The notes below the pieces were generated by a model, which searched no databases, had not been told where the DNA came from, and saw nothing but the letters and a program-made list of their open reading frames with translations. From positions 124,001-188,000 of the forward strand of contig JAKEKT010000059.1 of the NCBI GenBank assembly GCA_021495925.1: a stretch of 64,000 bases of DNA. Reading direction: 5' to 3'. Source of the stretch: Diplodia intermedia (lineage: Eukaryota; Ascomycota; Dothideomycetes; Botryosphaeriales; Botryosphaeriaceae). The first letter of the stretch is position 1; each line of letters opens with the position of its first letter. Below, piece after piece: positions 10,726 through 21,830 of the stretch. The position numbers and the translations under genes are program-made.

Positions 10726-11384
10726 GCTGGAGCGATCAGCAGCAGGAGCGGGCGGAGGTGGAGAGGAGGGGAGCTCGACTGGGGAGGAAAACAGAGACGG
10801 TCGGGGCGGGCCAAGACGGGCTACGGGGAAGGCAGCGCATAGGACGCAGGCGGTGGAGCAGAGAAGTGCGGCTGAGAGACAGGCTGGGATGACGTCTAAG
10901 ACGCAGTAAATAGAAGGGCGGGCCCATGGGCGTCAGGAGGCCCGGCAGCTTTGGCGCGCTGCTAGCCAGCGCTAGGCGGGAGCCAGCACTGCTCTCTGAC
11001 ATCGTCACGGCATGGCGCGCCGAAGACGGGGCCTGGCCGGATGGGATGGACTGCGGTCGGGTGCCTGGTGCGCGCTCGCAGCAGGGGTGCTGTTTCGTGG
11101 CTGGCGCCCGATCGCCGCCAATCACGACGCCGCGCCGCCGCCCAGACCCGCTTTGCGCCTCTTGCATCAACGCCGGCCTGCAGGCCCTGACGCGTCGCAA
11201 ACACCGGCCTGAGGTCAGAGCCCGGCGACCAGCCCGCCCGTCTCATAATGTCGGTCCTTTCCACCGCGGCGCCCCAGGCGTTGCCCAGCACCCCGGCCCG
11301 CCCGTCCACTCACAGCCTGGTCTTCTTCTGGCCCGACTGCAACAGAGCCTTCTCTCACGCTTCCTCCCTCCACCAGGCATCGCC
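10726..11384. promoter_or_regulatory. Divergent promoter region, PLC-like / SUR7-like
   Basis: 659 bp between the starts of two divergent genes for cell-surface proteins, which may therefore share control elements (inference from layout only). The 100 bases before 11385 are strongly pyrimidine-rich. Frames open through this region upstream of 11385 are not convincing protein. Confidence 0.4.
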
Positions 11385-12483
11385 ATGCCGTCCTCTCCGC
11401 CGTCTCGTACGCCCTCGTCGCGCTCCTACGGGCCCGGTGCCTCTGGAAGGTCGTCGCCCACCGTGGCCGCAAGCCAGGATGTCACCCGCGCCCCGCAGTT
11501 CGAGGAAACGCCCTGGAACACCTCGCCCGGCGGCGGCCTGAAGCGTTCCAACACCACCCTCTCCAGGAAGCAGATGAAACGAGCAACCCGCACCCGCAAG
11601 ATTTTCGCCGTCATCTCCTCATTCTTCTTCTTCCTGTCCGCTCTTTTCCTTCTGCTCGTCGAGATCGGCAACACCCACGATAAGACCGTTCTCCGCGACA
11701 CCTGGTTCATGAAGCTCGATCTCAGCCATATCGTGCCGACTTCGATTCCCAACGCCACGCTGCTCAACAGTATAGCCCAGACCCTGGGTCTGCACGATTT
11801 CTATCAGGTCGGACTATGGAACTTTTGTGAAGGCTACATCAACGAGGGTGTCACCCAGTGCTCCCACCCCCAGAGCCTTTACTGGTTCAATCCCGTGGAG
11901 ATCCTACTCAATGAGCTGTTCGCAGGCGCAACCAGTACGTCACAGATGCCTTTGTCGCCAATGCAATCAGATGCTAACACCTATCGTAGTTGCCATTCCC
12001 GAGGAAGCATTGAAATACCTCGACATCCTCAAGGTGGCCTCCCAGTGGATGTTCGGCTTGTTCCTGACGGGAACTTGCCTGTCCACCACGCTCATTTTCC
12101 TGACGCCTCTGGCCGTCTACACGCGGTGGGCTGCAGGCCCAATCGCTATTTTATCATTGTTCACGCTGCTCTGCATTTTCGTGGCCTGTATCATCGCTAC
12201 GGCCATTTTCATTGTCTTCAAGATCGCACTCACCCAAGTGGACGATCTCAACATCAAAGCAGTCCTCGGAGCCCAGATGTTTGGCTTCATGTGGACCTCG
12301 GCCGGTTGCATTCTGATTGCATTTATCATCCAGTCCGGGCTTTGCTGCTGCTGCGCCAGTCGGAGAGATGTCCGAACGGGCAGGAAGCTGGGTAGCAAGA
12401 AGGCGTACACCATGCCGCCGGACGGTGACCCAGAGAAGCAGACGTTCAAGCAACGGCTCGGATTCGGCCGGAGCCAGGCATAA
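11385..12483 (+). CDS. SUR7/PalI-family plasma-membrane protein
   Basis: Two exons, 11385-11934 and 11990-12483, giving 347 aa. The intron is GTACGT-GTAG with a GCTAAC branch site and splits a codon (A|TT). The protein has a Ser/Pro/Arg-rich cytosolic N-terminus (1-72), a first membrane helix (about 73-93, ending FLLLVEIG), and an extracellular loop carrying the family hallmark GLWNFCEGY (W145, C148, G150) and a second Cys (C159). Three further helices follow (starting near FGLFLTGTCL, AILSLFTLLC and MFGFMWTSAG), and then a cytosolic tail that begins with a CCCC cluster, a likely palmitoylation site. SUR7 relatives mark eisosome-type membrane domains and PalI relatives take part in ambient-pH sensing, and the sequence alone does not decide between these. 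An in-frame open stretch runs upstream of 11385, but this ATG follows a pyrimidine-rich leader and gives the usual family N-terminus. Confidence 0.9.
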
Positions 12484-13553
12484 TCAACTACGTCGTAACG
12501 AATCTCCCAGTTTGCACAGCATTAAGCAGGCCTCCAGAGCGGAGGCCGGCATCAGTCGGTTTTGCGAAAAAAGCGTTGGGCAGGTCAGCGGGCGTTTGGG
12601 CTACAGGTTGTGGGATGGTTTCCGCTCTTAGAGTACAGCACATTGGTCGTCACCCAAGTCTCCTAATTTTTAGATAGAAGCAACAATACCGAACACACGA
12701 TTAATCCAGGCGGAGCTGAATGCCAGATGCAATGCAGATCCGAAACCCACTTAAATGATGTCGGACGATCAGGGACGCTTCGCTACCGCGCGGCGGCGCG
12801 CCCCAAAACATGGCACGACTCTGAGCCGGAATTCGCCAAGGGGCAACGCGAATCGTCGGCTGGCATTCGTTACCGCGAATCAGCAGATGTCGGGTCACAA
12901 AGGGGGCCCCTATCACCCCAGGGCGTTGGCGACGATGGCGAGCAGCCGGGAGCGGCGGGTAGCGAGCATCGGACCTTCCACATTCTACGATAGCCGTTGC
13001 TCTCTGCGCAAGTAGGCAGTTGATGAAGATCCCTGCGTATAAACATGGATTCCAACATCCCAACACAGGATTCACCAGGGTGCCACTTATTACGCAGGGT
13101 ACAACACCTGTTGCGGGACAGGGTCACACCAGGCTAACGAAAGATCTGAGCCCTCTGAGCCCCACTGGGAACGCTCCATTCTTCCTACACGGGCAGCTGA
13201 AGCGAATGCCCAGATGTAGATGCGAGCTTTGAAACTCCGCAAACATGTTTAGACATGGAATTCACGGCCACGTAGGTTTTGATATCCCTGTGAGACAGAT
13301 GCGGGTGGGCTCAATCATTTTGGAACCTGTAGTGGGGTCTAGTCGGGAAGATCGAGCCCATGTGCGGTCAGGGTTAGCTCTAATCACGTGCAAGCGCGCC
13401 TGTCTGTCAAGCTTTCACGCCTGCCTTATCGATACTACCTAACCTTAATCCGCCTCGTCCCCACGCCTCCACCCGCCACTTCATCACTCCAGCTCACCTT
13501 GTTCAGCCGCGTCATCTCCAGCCGCATACGACACCCACGCCATATACGCCGCC
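12484..13553. other. Intergenic: SUR7-like 3' flank and SWIM-RING promoter
   Basis: About 1.1 kb between two genes on the same strand. The 120 bases before 13554 are C/A/T-rich in the manner of a 5' leader. Short open frames have no family resemblance. No RNA gene or repeat is seen. Confidence 0.45.
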
Positions 13554-14763
13554 ATGGGCGCACCGGACTCCACCGGCAACATGAGCGGTGTAGCAACACA
13601 TGCCCAACCTCCTCCACAGCCACGCTCGAGTGGGCGCAAACGCAAGCCCGTTTCGTACGCCGAAGACCCGCCGGGTGAGGTCACTGAAGTTCCGGTCAAG
13701 AAGCGCCAGCGCCGCGGCAGTGCAGCCGTTGACGATGCCGATGCTTCCGCGCCTGCGAAGCAAACCAAGCTGAAGTCGCCGCCGGCGAAGGAAAAGCGGC
13801 TCAAGCGGCAAGATCTTAGCACCTATTTTTGCGTATGACGTAGTTGAGCTGACGATCCGCAGATTCCGCGACAAGGCCCCTCAATCATTCTATGCTGTGA
13901 GAGACCGAGCACTGACACAGCGGTGAGCCCTACCCCCTTCCACAGCCTCACGCGGGTTGCCGGTCCAATAATACTCATCTACAACAGCATGTTTGTCATC
14001 GGTCGCTCTCGTGGAGGAACAGACGCTTGCCCACACGAAGACATCGACATCGCAGGAACAACAGGCAACATCTACACCGTTAACATCTCGCTCGTTCCCA
14101 GCTGCACGTGCCCCCATGCCGCAAAAGGAAATCAGTGCAAGCATATCGTCTATGTAGGTTTCCAACAAGATTTGAAATCAGCGTTGCAATTGCTAATGCC
14201 TTCAGGTTCTTGTCCGTGTGCTCAAGGCCCCCCCAATCCTCCAGTATCAGTTAGCCTTCCTCCGGTCTGAACTCGTGGAGATCTTCTCTAAAGCGCCCCC
14301 GATCCCGTCGGGCGTACCTGGTGAGAGCGATGGCGGGCGCAAGCTTGTGGAAGGCGACTGTCCCATCTGCTGCGAGGATTTTGAGTCCACTGGCGACGCA
14401 ATTGTGTGGTGCAAAGCTGCTTGCGGCAACAACGTACACAAGACCTGCTTCGAGCAATGGGCTGCCACTAAGGGCGGTCACAACGTGACTTGCCCCTATT
14501 GCCGTACTCCTTGGGCCGGAGACGAGGATATGCTGAAGGATATCGTCAAGACGGGCGAGAAGAATGATGAAGGCTATGTCAATGTTGCTTCTCAGTTGGG
14601 ACTTGATAGCGAGCGAGGTAAACCACACCATGATCCGTATTCTTCTTCTTGCTAACAAGCCTGCACAGACTACTCAACCTACCATCCCTTCTGGGTCCGT
14701 AGACAAGCTCGTAGTGGCGCCATCGACCCTTCGTGGCGAAGATTCGGGCTCTGGGACGATTGA
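13554..14763 (+). CDS. SWIM and RING zinc-finger protein (putative E3 ubiquitin ligase)
   Basis: Five exons: 13554-13807, 13863-13922, 13988-14153, 14206-14617 and 14669-14763, giving 328 aa. Residues 1-84 are basic and low-complexity with several KKR/RKR clusters, suggesting nuclear import. FRDKAPQSFYAVRDRALTQRM leads into a SWIM finger (about 129-162; cysteines in SCTCPH, then C and H in QCKHIVYV, of CxC-xn-CxH form). A RING-type finger follows (about 211-263): CPICCEDF, then WCKAACGNNVHKTCFEQW, then CPYCRTPW. It ends DPSWRRFGLWDD. SWIM plus RING is the architecture of ZSWIM2-like proteins, where the RING recruits a ubiquitin-conjugating enzyme and SWIM binds partner protein or DNA. The substrate is unknown. 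All other introns are GT-AG, but intron 1 must be GC-AG (13808-13862) for the frame to continue. Confidence 0.88.
13808..13862 (+). other. Non-canonical GC-AG intron
   Basis: Donor CG|GCAAGA, branch-like GCTGAC and acceptor CGCAG, 55 nt. The only nearby GT donor (13833) would leave a 30-nt intron and shift the frame out of the conserved FRDKAPQSFY segment, so the GC donor is the best reading. Confidence 0.8.
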
Positions 14764-16349
14764 TGGCTGCACAGACAGCCTGAGTTCACTATTTTGACAG
14801 GATTCTCGCTCGATGTCCCCACAGCTCGGCTAACCCAGTATTGTACAAGTGCAACAACATTTTCTTAGGACCAACGAAATGATCGACATGCTCGACATTA
14901 GGCCTCCACTTGAGATACGATGAAAATAAGGCATCTAAATTTACGACTTGCTGATCATTGGGGCCCCATCCCCTAGCGCATGGCCCGAACGGCTCATCAT
15001 CAAGCTCTAGCGTAAAGCTCACATCTCGGCTCTGGCTGACATTGTGAGTCTTCACAAAGTGGATCAGCTCACATGTTATGCAAGTTGGTGATCAGTGGCC
15101 ACCACATAAGTATACGCAAATCAGAGGTAGTCGCCATGACTATTATGGTCTTTAGAGGGCCAATGGACGGACTAACCTGCCAGGAATTGCACGGTGGGGA
15201 CATAATAAACATTTTACGGAATGAGGCATATCAGAAACATTGGCATACTTGTGTCAAACATGCATAGTAGCAAATAGGTTATCCCACCAACGGCATTCGG
15301 GTCAGTATTTCAAGCGAGCCTTTCGTCTTGTGTGGGGTCGGCTCTAGTGGATTGTTTCACATGTGCACTTGACTGATTGTGATTACATCTTCATACCCTT
15401 CGTGGCATGAGAAGACCACCCTCGAACCCCGCAGTAAGTGATGCATACGAGGATATTCACAATCACTTCTTAGAACATATCTAATTCCATGTCACAGCTT
15501 CTAAGTTAGTCGAGCGTTGCATTTCCAAGCAGTGCTCACCTTGCTTACGGTAGGTAATAGCCTTATTACCCCCCAGTCCGATGAGAGACTTAAGTTTCTA
15601 AACGCACTGCTGTGGAAACGTGAAGATGGCGACCTAATATGCACAGTCAGTAATATTCCCGGATTAAGTGAAGGCCCACTAGTTTGGACACATGTCCCTA
15701 CGCCTCGATTTCAGTTATTCTATAAGGTCAAGGTGCAGAATCGTACAACAGGAGAACTACCCCTAGGTCATTAAATACACTCACTCCTACGTATGTACAT
15801 GCATAGATGACATGCATGTTCATATGATTGCTTCTGTCTCCGGCGAGTGCAAATTCTAGGAACAATACGACCATTTGGTTCACTTTAGATAGATGAAACC
15901 TATGAAATCCTCTTTAGCTCGCAAATGCCCGGAGAAGATGTGCGTATCGTCTCAGTAGGCATGATTCGCACGTCCTTCCGCACTTTAACTGGCACGTTTC
16001 GATTGTTTTAGAGATGGATAGCTAAGGAAAGACACTTTAATTATATGGTGCCATAGCGGTTGCAGATTATGCTGCCTGGACGGGCTTGTGCGGATTGAAA
16101 CCCCGCATATACGTCCGGATACTTGCTTCAATTGCCCACGTATAACAGACAAGTAGTGGATTTTGAGTTTGAGAATCTTGATGCCATGTGAGTTTTGTGA
16201 TCGCACTGGAGCGTTCTCGGGGCCAAGAACGACCTGCTTATAGCCCTTCCTTCTCACGGGTCGACAAGTTTGCCTCTGAACTGCTTAGAACGTACATAGT
16301 TTAATCTGCACTGGAAAACCAGTGCATTCCCACCACGCCTCCTTTTACT
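14764..16349. other. Intergenic: long convergent spacer, possible gene relics
   Basis: 1.6 kb between the ends of the SWIM-RING gene (+) and uL3m (-). It is more AT-rich than the genes but keeps CpA and TpG, so it is not RIP-altered like the island. Two short frames (14789-15055, - and 15517-15774, +) have protein-like composition but no start context, partner exon or family I recognise. They may be fragments of decayed genes. Confidence 0.4.
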
Positions 16350-17450
16350 TCATGCCGCCTCAGCTGCAGCAGGTTGCTTGATTTCCTTTGTCGAAGTAAT
16401 CAGAGGAACATCGGGCCACGGCTTTTTGATGGCATCTTGGATCTGGACAATGCATCCCTTAGGACCAGAGACCGCACCTACGTCTTCAGTAAGCAAAGGG
16501 CAAATCCCGTGTGCTCGGGGGGGATGAAGTCGTACCATTGACAACAACGATACCATTCTCGGGGTCAACCTTCAGGACCTTGAGGTTCTGCACGGTGACA
16601 CGCTCGCCACCCATACGACCAGGCATGCGCTTGCCAGGCAGCACTCTCGAACCAGAGCCCTGCGAACCACCGGACGAACCCATAGTACGGTGGGTGAGCG
16701 ATTGACCGTGAGAAGCGGGCTGACCGCCGAAGCCCCAACGCTTCATACCCTGTTCGACGGACAAAGCATCAGCATCCCCGTCCCGTTAGGCGAGGGAGAT
16801 AGGGAAAAGGGCGGGCCACTTACACCCGCAAAACCCATGCCCCGGCTGTCGGCGCGCGTGTCCACGAACTGGCCCTCCTTGAACCACTCGGCGCCGACCA
16901 GCTCGCCGACGCCCAGGAGGCCGCGCTCGTCGCGGACGCGGAACTCGCGCACCCACCGCTTCGGGCTGACGCCCTGCGCCGAGAAGTGGCCCAGCAGCGG
17001 CCGCGTCACGTTGCTCGGATGCTTCCAGCCGGCGCCGACGGCGACGGCCCAGTAGCCGTGGCGGTCGCGCGTCTTGTGCGCGACGACCTGGCAGCGGTCG
17101 AGCTGCAGCACCGTGCACGGCGTGCGCACGCCCGTGGCCGGGTCGTACAGCGCCGTCATGCCCTTCTTGAGCGCCAGCGCCCCCGTCCGCAGCGGCGTCG
17201 TGTATTCCTTGCGGGCGAGCGCCGCCGTCGACGAGGCGCCGAGCACGCGCATGTTGGGCCCGCGGTTGAAGCGGTCGGTGGGCGAGGGGTGCGCGACGAT
17301 GGACTTGATGCCGCGGGTCTGTTGGAGCCGCTGTGGTGCTACGGCGAGGGCGTGGCGCGGCGAGGACGAGGCATTGAGCGGCGACGCGGTCGGCCGGGGC
17401 TGTAGAGGCAGGGCCAACTGCCCCAGCCGGACTTGCGGTCTTGCTGGCAT
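16350..17450 (-). CDS. MRPL9: Mitochondrial large-subunit ribosomal protein uL3m (MRPL9)
   Basis: Three exons on the reverse strand: 16824-17450, 16536-16749 and 16350-16477, giving 322 aa. The product is the mitochondrial counterpart of bacterial ribosomal protein L3, which sits near the peptidyl-transferase centre. Residues 1-52 are basic, Ala/Pro/Ser-rich and free of acidic residues, a mitochondrial presequence ending near QQTRGIKS. The L3 fold is recognisable in KKGMTALYDPATGVRTPCTVLQLDRCQVV and in WFKEGQFVDTRADSRGMGFAG. Across intron 1 comes the L3 signature MKRWGFGGQPASHGQSLTHR, then GSRVLPGKRMPGRMG and VTVQNLKVLKVDPENGIVVVNG. Introns are GTAAGT-CAG and GTACGA-TAG. I chose the ATG at 17448-17450 because it starts the presequence. 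The frame stays open upstream to 17645, but that extension looks non-coding. Confidence 0.92.
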
Positions 17451-18028
17451 GGCTGGCGGTTGTGTGGAGGCGCGGGAATGGCTGTTACTGATCGACGGGC
17501 CGCACCCTGTGACTTTTCTGGTCGACGTCGCGGCGGTTGCGCTGGTGGCCGCTGAGCCCACCGTACTCGGCCTGCACCCACACATGGCGAAGTCGTTGCC
17601 GACCGGCCGACCAGCCGACGTCGTGGCACACCCCATCGCAAGCATTCACTGCCAATCACCGAGATCAAACCCATCGTGAATTATCTAATTAAGAAGCCTA
17701 ATCCCATCCGTTCAGCCCCCCAGTAGAGAAAAATCTCACGACTCAACTTTTACTTCATCACCAACCTCGCACATCATCCAGGCTTCGAAAATTTACCCAT
17801 CCTTGCCGTTTACGCCTTGAAGATGCATCGATTGACCGTGATTCGCCGACATCCAGGCCGACATCTAGACTCCTCGCCGTGAAATCCGATTAAGCAGACC
17901 TCACCCCTCACACAGAACCGAGAGATCAATCTTTTTTTTTATCCTTTTGCAAGTAAGCTTCCGCACCGACATCAACGAACTCCTAGAAATGCAGAGCGAT
18001 GATGGCTCGGGACGCAGGTGCAATGCTT
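17451..18028. other. Intergenic: uL3m promoter / R3H-SUZ 3' flank
   Basis: 578 bp between two reverse-strand genes. It includes a T-rich tract near 17930 that, read on the reverse strand, is an A-run downstream of the uL3m promoter side. No gene or repeat is recognised. Confidence 0.4.
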
Positions 18029-20842
18029 CTATTTGGCAGCACGCGCTCCATTGCCCGCTCCCATGATACTAGGAATAGGGTACGTGCCGTTCGGGTTCTG
18101 TTGTGGTGGTCCTGACGGAACCCGGCTGGGCGGCCCATTCGCAAACTTCTGGCTAGGCTGCATCGACACCGGAGGTGGAGGTTTGGGTGGCAAGTGCGAC
18201 GGGGTGCCCCATTTGGCAATGCTGCTTTGGCTGCTGCCCGAAGCCGATCTCTGGCCTTGGTTATGTGCGGCCGACACCGGCTGAGGCAGAGGATGGGCCA
18301 TTCCCTGACCCTGATTCTTCACAAACGCAGGGTTCCCGGGTGGACGGTTGAACTGCGGCTGCGAAGTGGGTTGGCTTGGCCGTGGAGGCTGCTGCTGATG
18401 CATGGGCTGCTGCTGATGCATGGGCTGCTGCTGGTGCATTGGCTGCTGCTGGTGCATTGGCTGCTGCTGGTGCTGGTGCTGGTGCATGGGCATGTTGAAG
18501 CCGGGGAAGTTGACCATGTTTGGAGCGACGACCCCCATTTGAGGCGACTGTCCCGGCATACCAAATGCACCACCACGCATCCCAGAGCCCGGGAAGCTGG
18601 GGACAAATGCTTGACTTTGCGGGTTGAACTGCTGCCGGTTAAAGCTACCAGGAAGCGGGTGCTGGTTGCGGTTGTTCCCGAACTGAGGGTTGGGTAACTG
18701 GCCATATGGATAAGGGTTTTGGCCCGCCGACATCGGTCGGTTATTATAGCCCGGTTGAGCAAATTGATATGGCATCTGGCCCGACATCTGCCAAGGCTGG
18801 TTCATACCCTGCGACTGTGGCCTATATCCATCCGGGAAGCTGGCCAGGGTAGGGTTCGACATCTTCGGCGTCTGGTTAGACGCATTCCCAGGCTGGAAGG
18901 ACATGCGCTGGAAGTCCTGCGACAAGTCATAGTTCATCGGCACCGGGGATCCATAGGGTCCTGGATTCAAAGCCCCGTTGGCTGATCCGAATTGCTGGTA
19001 TTGCCATGCAAATTGCTGTTGGGGATCCTGCTGGACCATGACGGGATAGCTGGTGCTGTACTGCACGGGCGGCGTGCCACTGGGGTTCATGTTGGTTGAC
19101 GGAGGCGCCATATTGGTGTATGGGCCATAGTACATGGGAGGGCCATCACTCGGATAGCCTGGGGTTCCATACTGCCCAGGATAGTAGGGGCTGAACTGGG
19201 ACCTCGCCTCAAACCCGTCGTCGTCGTTGTTGCGGATCTTCTTCTTGTTCTTCCTTCCAGCAGCGGAACTTGACCGTGACATGTCCCTACTCTCATTGTT
19301 GGCCGATTCTCCAAGATCTCCGTCTTCGGCGCTTCCAAAGATGCGCTGGCGAGCTTCTTTGTATTTGGCCTCGCGTTCTTCTCGGGTCAGTTTTCTGGGT
19401 CCCTGACCGGCGTCACTTCCACTATCGGCGCCAGCCTCAGATGTTGTTTTCGAGGGACCTTCAGAATTAGCCGTCGTGTTGGTGCCTGATGGGGTTCCTC
19501 CGCTCTCTCCTCGGCGCATAATCTTTCGAGCAGGCACTATGATAGGAGGAGTCTCCGGACCCGATGACAAGGAGCTCGGGAGGCTCGATAATGGCGGTGG
19601 CCTTCTAAAATTAGTAAACTTTAGATGATATTCAAGCAGACTGCTTACATTCTACTATAAGGCGTCTTGGTGATCTTCACAGCACTCGTGACCGGATCGA
19701 CAACATGGCCGAGAAGATAATAGTCAGCGAATCGATGTGCGAGCATTCGGTAGAACGCATTGCAATTTGGAACGTCCAATTCCTTCTCGCTTCAAGGTTC
19801 GTCAGTCTCGCGGAAGTGAACAGGTCATGGAACGCAACGTACCCAGTATTTCTTAGGAAATCGAGCACATCTTGCTCTAGCTTGAGAACAAACAGCCTGT
19901 CTCTAGGAGACTGCAGAGCCTCCAAAAGCTTCTCATCAGGTGCCGGTTGCGGCTGAGAAGTGCCATCGTTTTCCTTAATGGCGCCAAGAGGCAGAGGCAC
20001 AGCGCGACCGGGCCCGCCTTGAGTAGCATCATTGCTACCCATGATCTGGACGTTCCGAGCAGGGGGAACGCCGCGCTGGGAAGAAGCGCCCATGACGGAA
20101 ATTTCATTTAGCTGGTCACGGAAAGCACGACCAATGCCGTTCTCCGAGCCAACCCTTGATCCGGCCGCAACGGAATCGGGAGGCGTGAAGACATCTTCGC
20201 GGTCCTCCTCCACGGCGCGAATGCTGGCGCTATCGTCCGGGCGAATGCTTTCCTTTTCGTCGAGCGCGAAGGTCGTTCCGGACGCGACACTCTTGCCATC
20301 CACGCTCGGCGGCTTGGCCGAGCTATTGGAGGAAGACACCTGGGTTGCATCGTCATCAGCAACCACGGGCTTCACTGCGCCGCCTACCGAGTGCAACAAA
20401 GGCTCGGCATTGGAGTCCGGGCTTACGCCATTCTGCGCATGGGCATCCTTGGAGGAGCCATTGGTGTCAGGAGCATTTTCCTGGTTGGAGCTCTCGTCTC
20501 CTTCTCCGTTTTCAACCGGGACGTCCGCTATTTGCGCTTCCGGAGCTTCTGACGGTTTCTGCAGGATAACGGGAGCTTGCTGGCCGTCGGCAGACGTAAG
20601 GCCAGCAGCAAGGGTTTTGGAATTATGAGGCATGTAAGCTGAAGCTGCAACCTGCGAGCCGTCAGTTATACTGAAGGCGCCGCTGATGGACGAGGGGCGG
20701 TAGGGGCAGGAGAGGCCGAGCAAGCAGAGTGAGACGGCACCAAGGCGGATCTCTAGAAACAGAAAAACGGCGCAAACTGTACCTTTGCAAAGGACGGCTT
20801 CAGGTCGGAGGTCTCGCTGGCGGCAGGGCCTTGAGAGGACAT
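18029..20842 (-). CDS. R3H and SUZ domain RNA-binding protein
   Basis: Four exons on the reverse strand: 20783-20842, 19843-20651, 19649-19789 and 18029-19604, giving 861 aa. The start is MSSQGPAASETSDLKPSFAK, spliced to VAASAYMPHNSK. Residues about 40-265 are acidic and disordered. The R3H module spans about 267-336: SPRDRLFVLKLEQDVLDFLR, then NCNAFYRMLAHRFADYY with the R-x3-H signature, then VVDPVTSAVKITKTPYSR. A SUZ motif follows (about 395-425; LTREEREAKYKEARQRIFG). Together these bind single-stranded nucleic acid, usually mRNA. The remaining half is Pro/Gln/Gly/Asn/Met-rich, typical of proteins that condense into RNP granules, and includes five near-identical hexapeptides (QQQPMH) near residues 710-742. 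Introns use GTACAG, GTACGT and GTAAGC donors. The intron inside the R3H domain (19790-19842) ends at the first of three close AG sites, the only one that keeps frame. Confidence 0.9.
18388..18482. repeat. Coding minisatellite, about five 18-bp units
   Basis: Unit on the + strand is close to TGGGCTGCTGCTGATGCA, with A/G and G/T variation between copies. It encodes the QQQPMH repeats of the R3H-SUZ protein, followed by a shorter CTGGTG run (His-Gln). All units keep frame, so copy-number change would lengthen or shorten the protein without a frameshift. Confidence 0.9.
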
Positions 20843-21830
20843 TCTCTCCAGCCAGCGTGGGGCGGGCTATGCGGGGTATGATGGCAGTAGAATGCAGAGA
20901 AGGGCGGTCGCAATCCGGGGCGTGGAAGCGCGGTGGGCAGCCGGGCGGGCTCGCTCGCAAAGGGAAATGGAAATGTTGAAGGCCAGGTGATCTCAGGAAC
21001 CGGAATGCTCAAGGAAAGTCGTGAAAGCCAGGACCATAAGGCTGGACATCGTGCATTTGGCGGGCTCGGCTCAGAAGGTTGGCGGTGATTTCATCGCGGT
21101 GCGACAGGGCAGTTGAAGTGGGCGCACGCAGCGGCGAGTGGGTCCTCAATCGGCGAGGCTCGAGGAGTCAGGAGCGCGGGCGCGGGAGCCCGGGAGCAGT
21201 GCGTGGGCACGAAGCGCACAGCTGGAGTACGGAACGGCGGGCGGGGAAGATGCGCCAGCGCGAGCGTGGACGGCCTGCTTTGCTGGAGAGCTGCGTCGGG
21301 AGATGCTTGTTGGCCAAGCAGTGGTGAGGGCTCTTCGTCTCGTCGGGCGCCCAGCCCAGCGGATGCTGCAAAACCACCCCTAAGCCTTGGCAGGAGGTCC
21401 CCACGGCCGCCGTAATCTTCCCCTCTGGAGGTAGTGTACCGCCGCCGTCCGTCCGCGGCTCTGCTGTTCTAGCTACCTGTTCGTCCACGAGCCACGCCAA
21501 GGTGCATCGGAAGGGACACTATCTTGGTGGCCGTGTCTGCTGAAAGACACCGCGGCCAGGGGGCTAGCGCATGGAAACGGCGCCGGGGGGTAATTTATTC
21601 GCGCCCAGCGCAGCGCGGGAAAAACGTCGAGCCGTTGTGTCGGCCTGGTCGGCCTGGGGCAAGCCAGCGCGCGTTCGCATTGGATTGCGCGCCCAGCGTC
21701 GTCATTCTGCCTGCGTGAGCCGCATGCCATCGCGCAACGACTTGCCTCCAGAGCCGCGCCCCCTCCTCCGCCCCTCTTCCCGCGACAATAACAACAACCC
21801 ACGCGTGAGCTTTCCGCGCTGGCTCCAGCC
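20843..21830. promoter_or_regulatory. Divergent promoter region, R3H-SUZ / zinc-knuckle gene
   Basis: 988 bp between divergent starts of two putative RNA-binding protein genes. It is GC-rich and contains overlapping meaningless frames on both strands. No specific site is identified. Confidence 0.4.

Noticed and set aside
14789..15055. 88-codon frame (-) with protein-like composition
   Set aside because: No recognisable domain, no splice partners and no clear start. At most a gene relic.
15517..15774. 85-codon frame (+)
   Set aside because: Isolated, no family resemblance and no exon neighbours found.
17451..17645. N-terminal extension of uL3m
   Set aside because: Frame is open, but the extension is not presequence-like and the internal ATG at 17450 begins a good mitochondrial targeting signal.
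20032..20628. 198-codon frame (+) inside the R3H-SUZ gene
   Set aside because: Antisense shadow of exon 2, Ser/Ala-biased.
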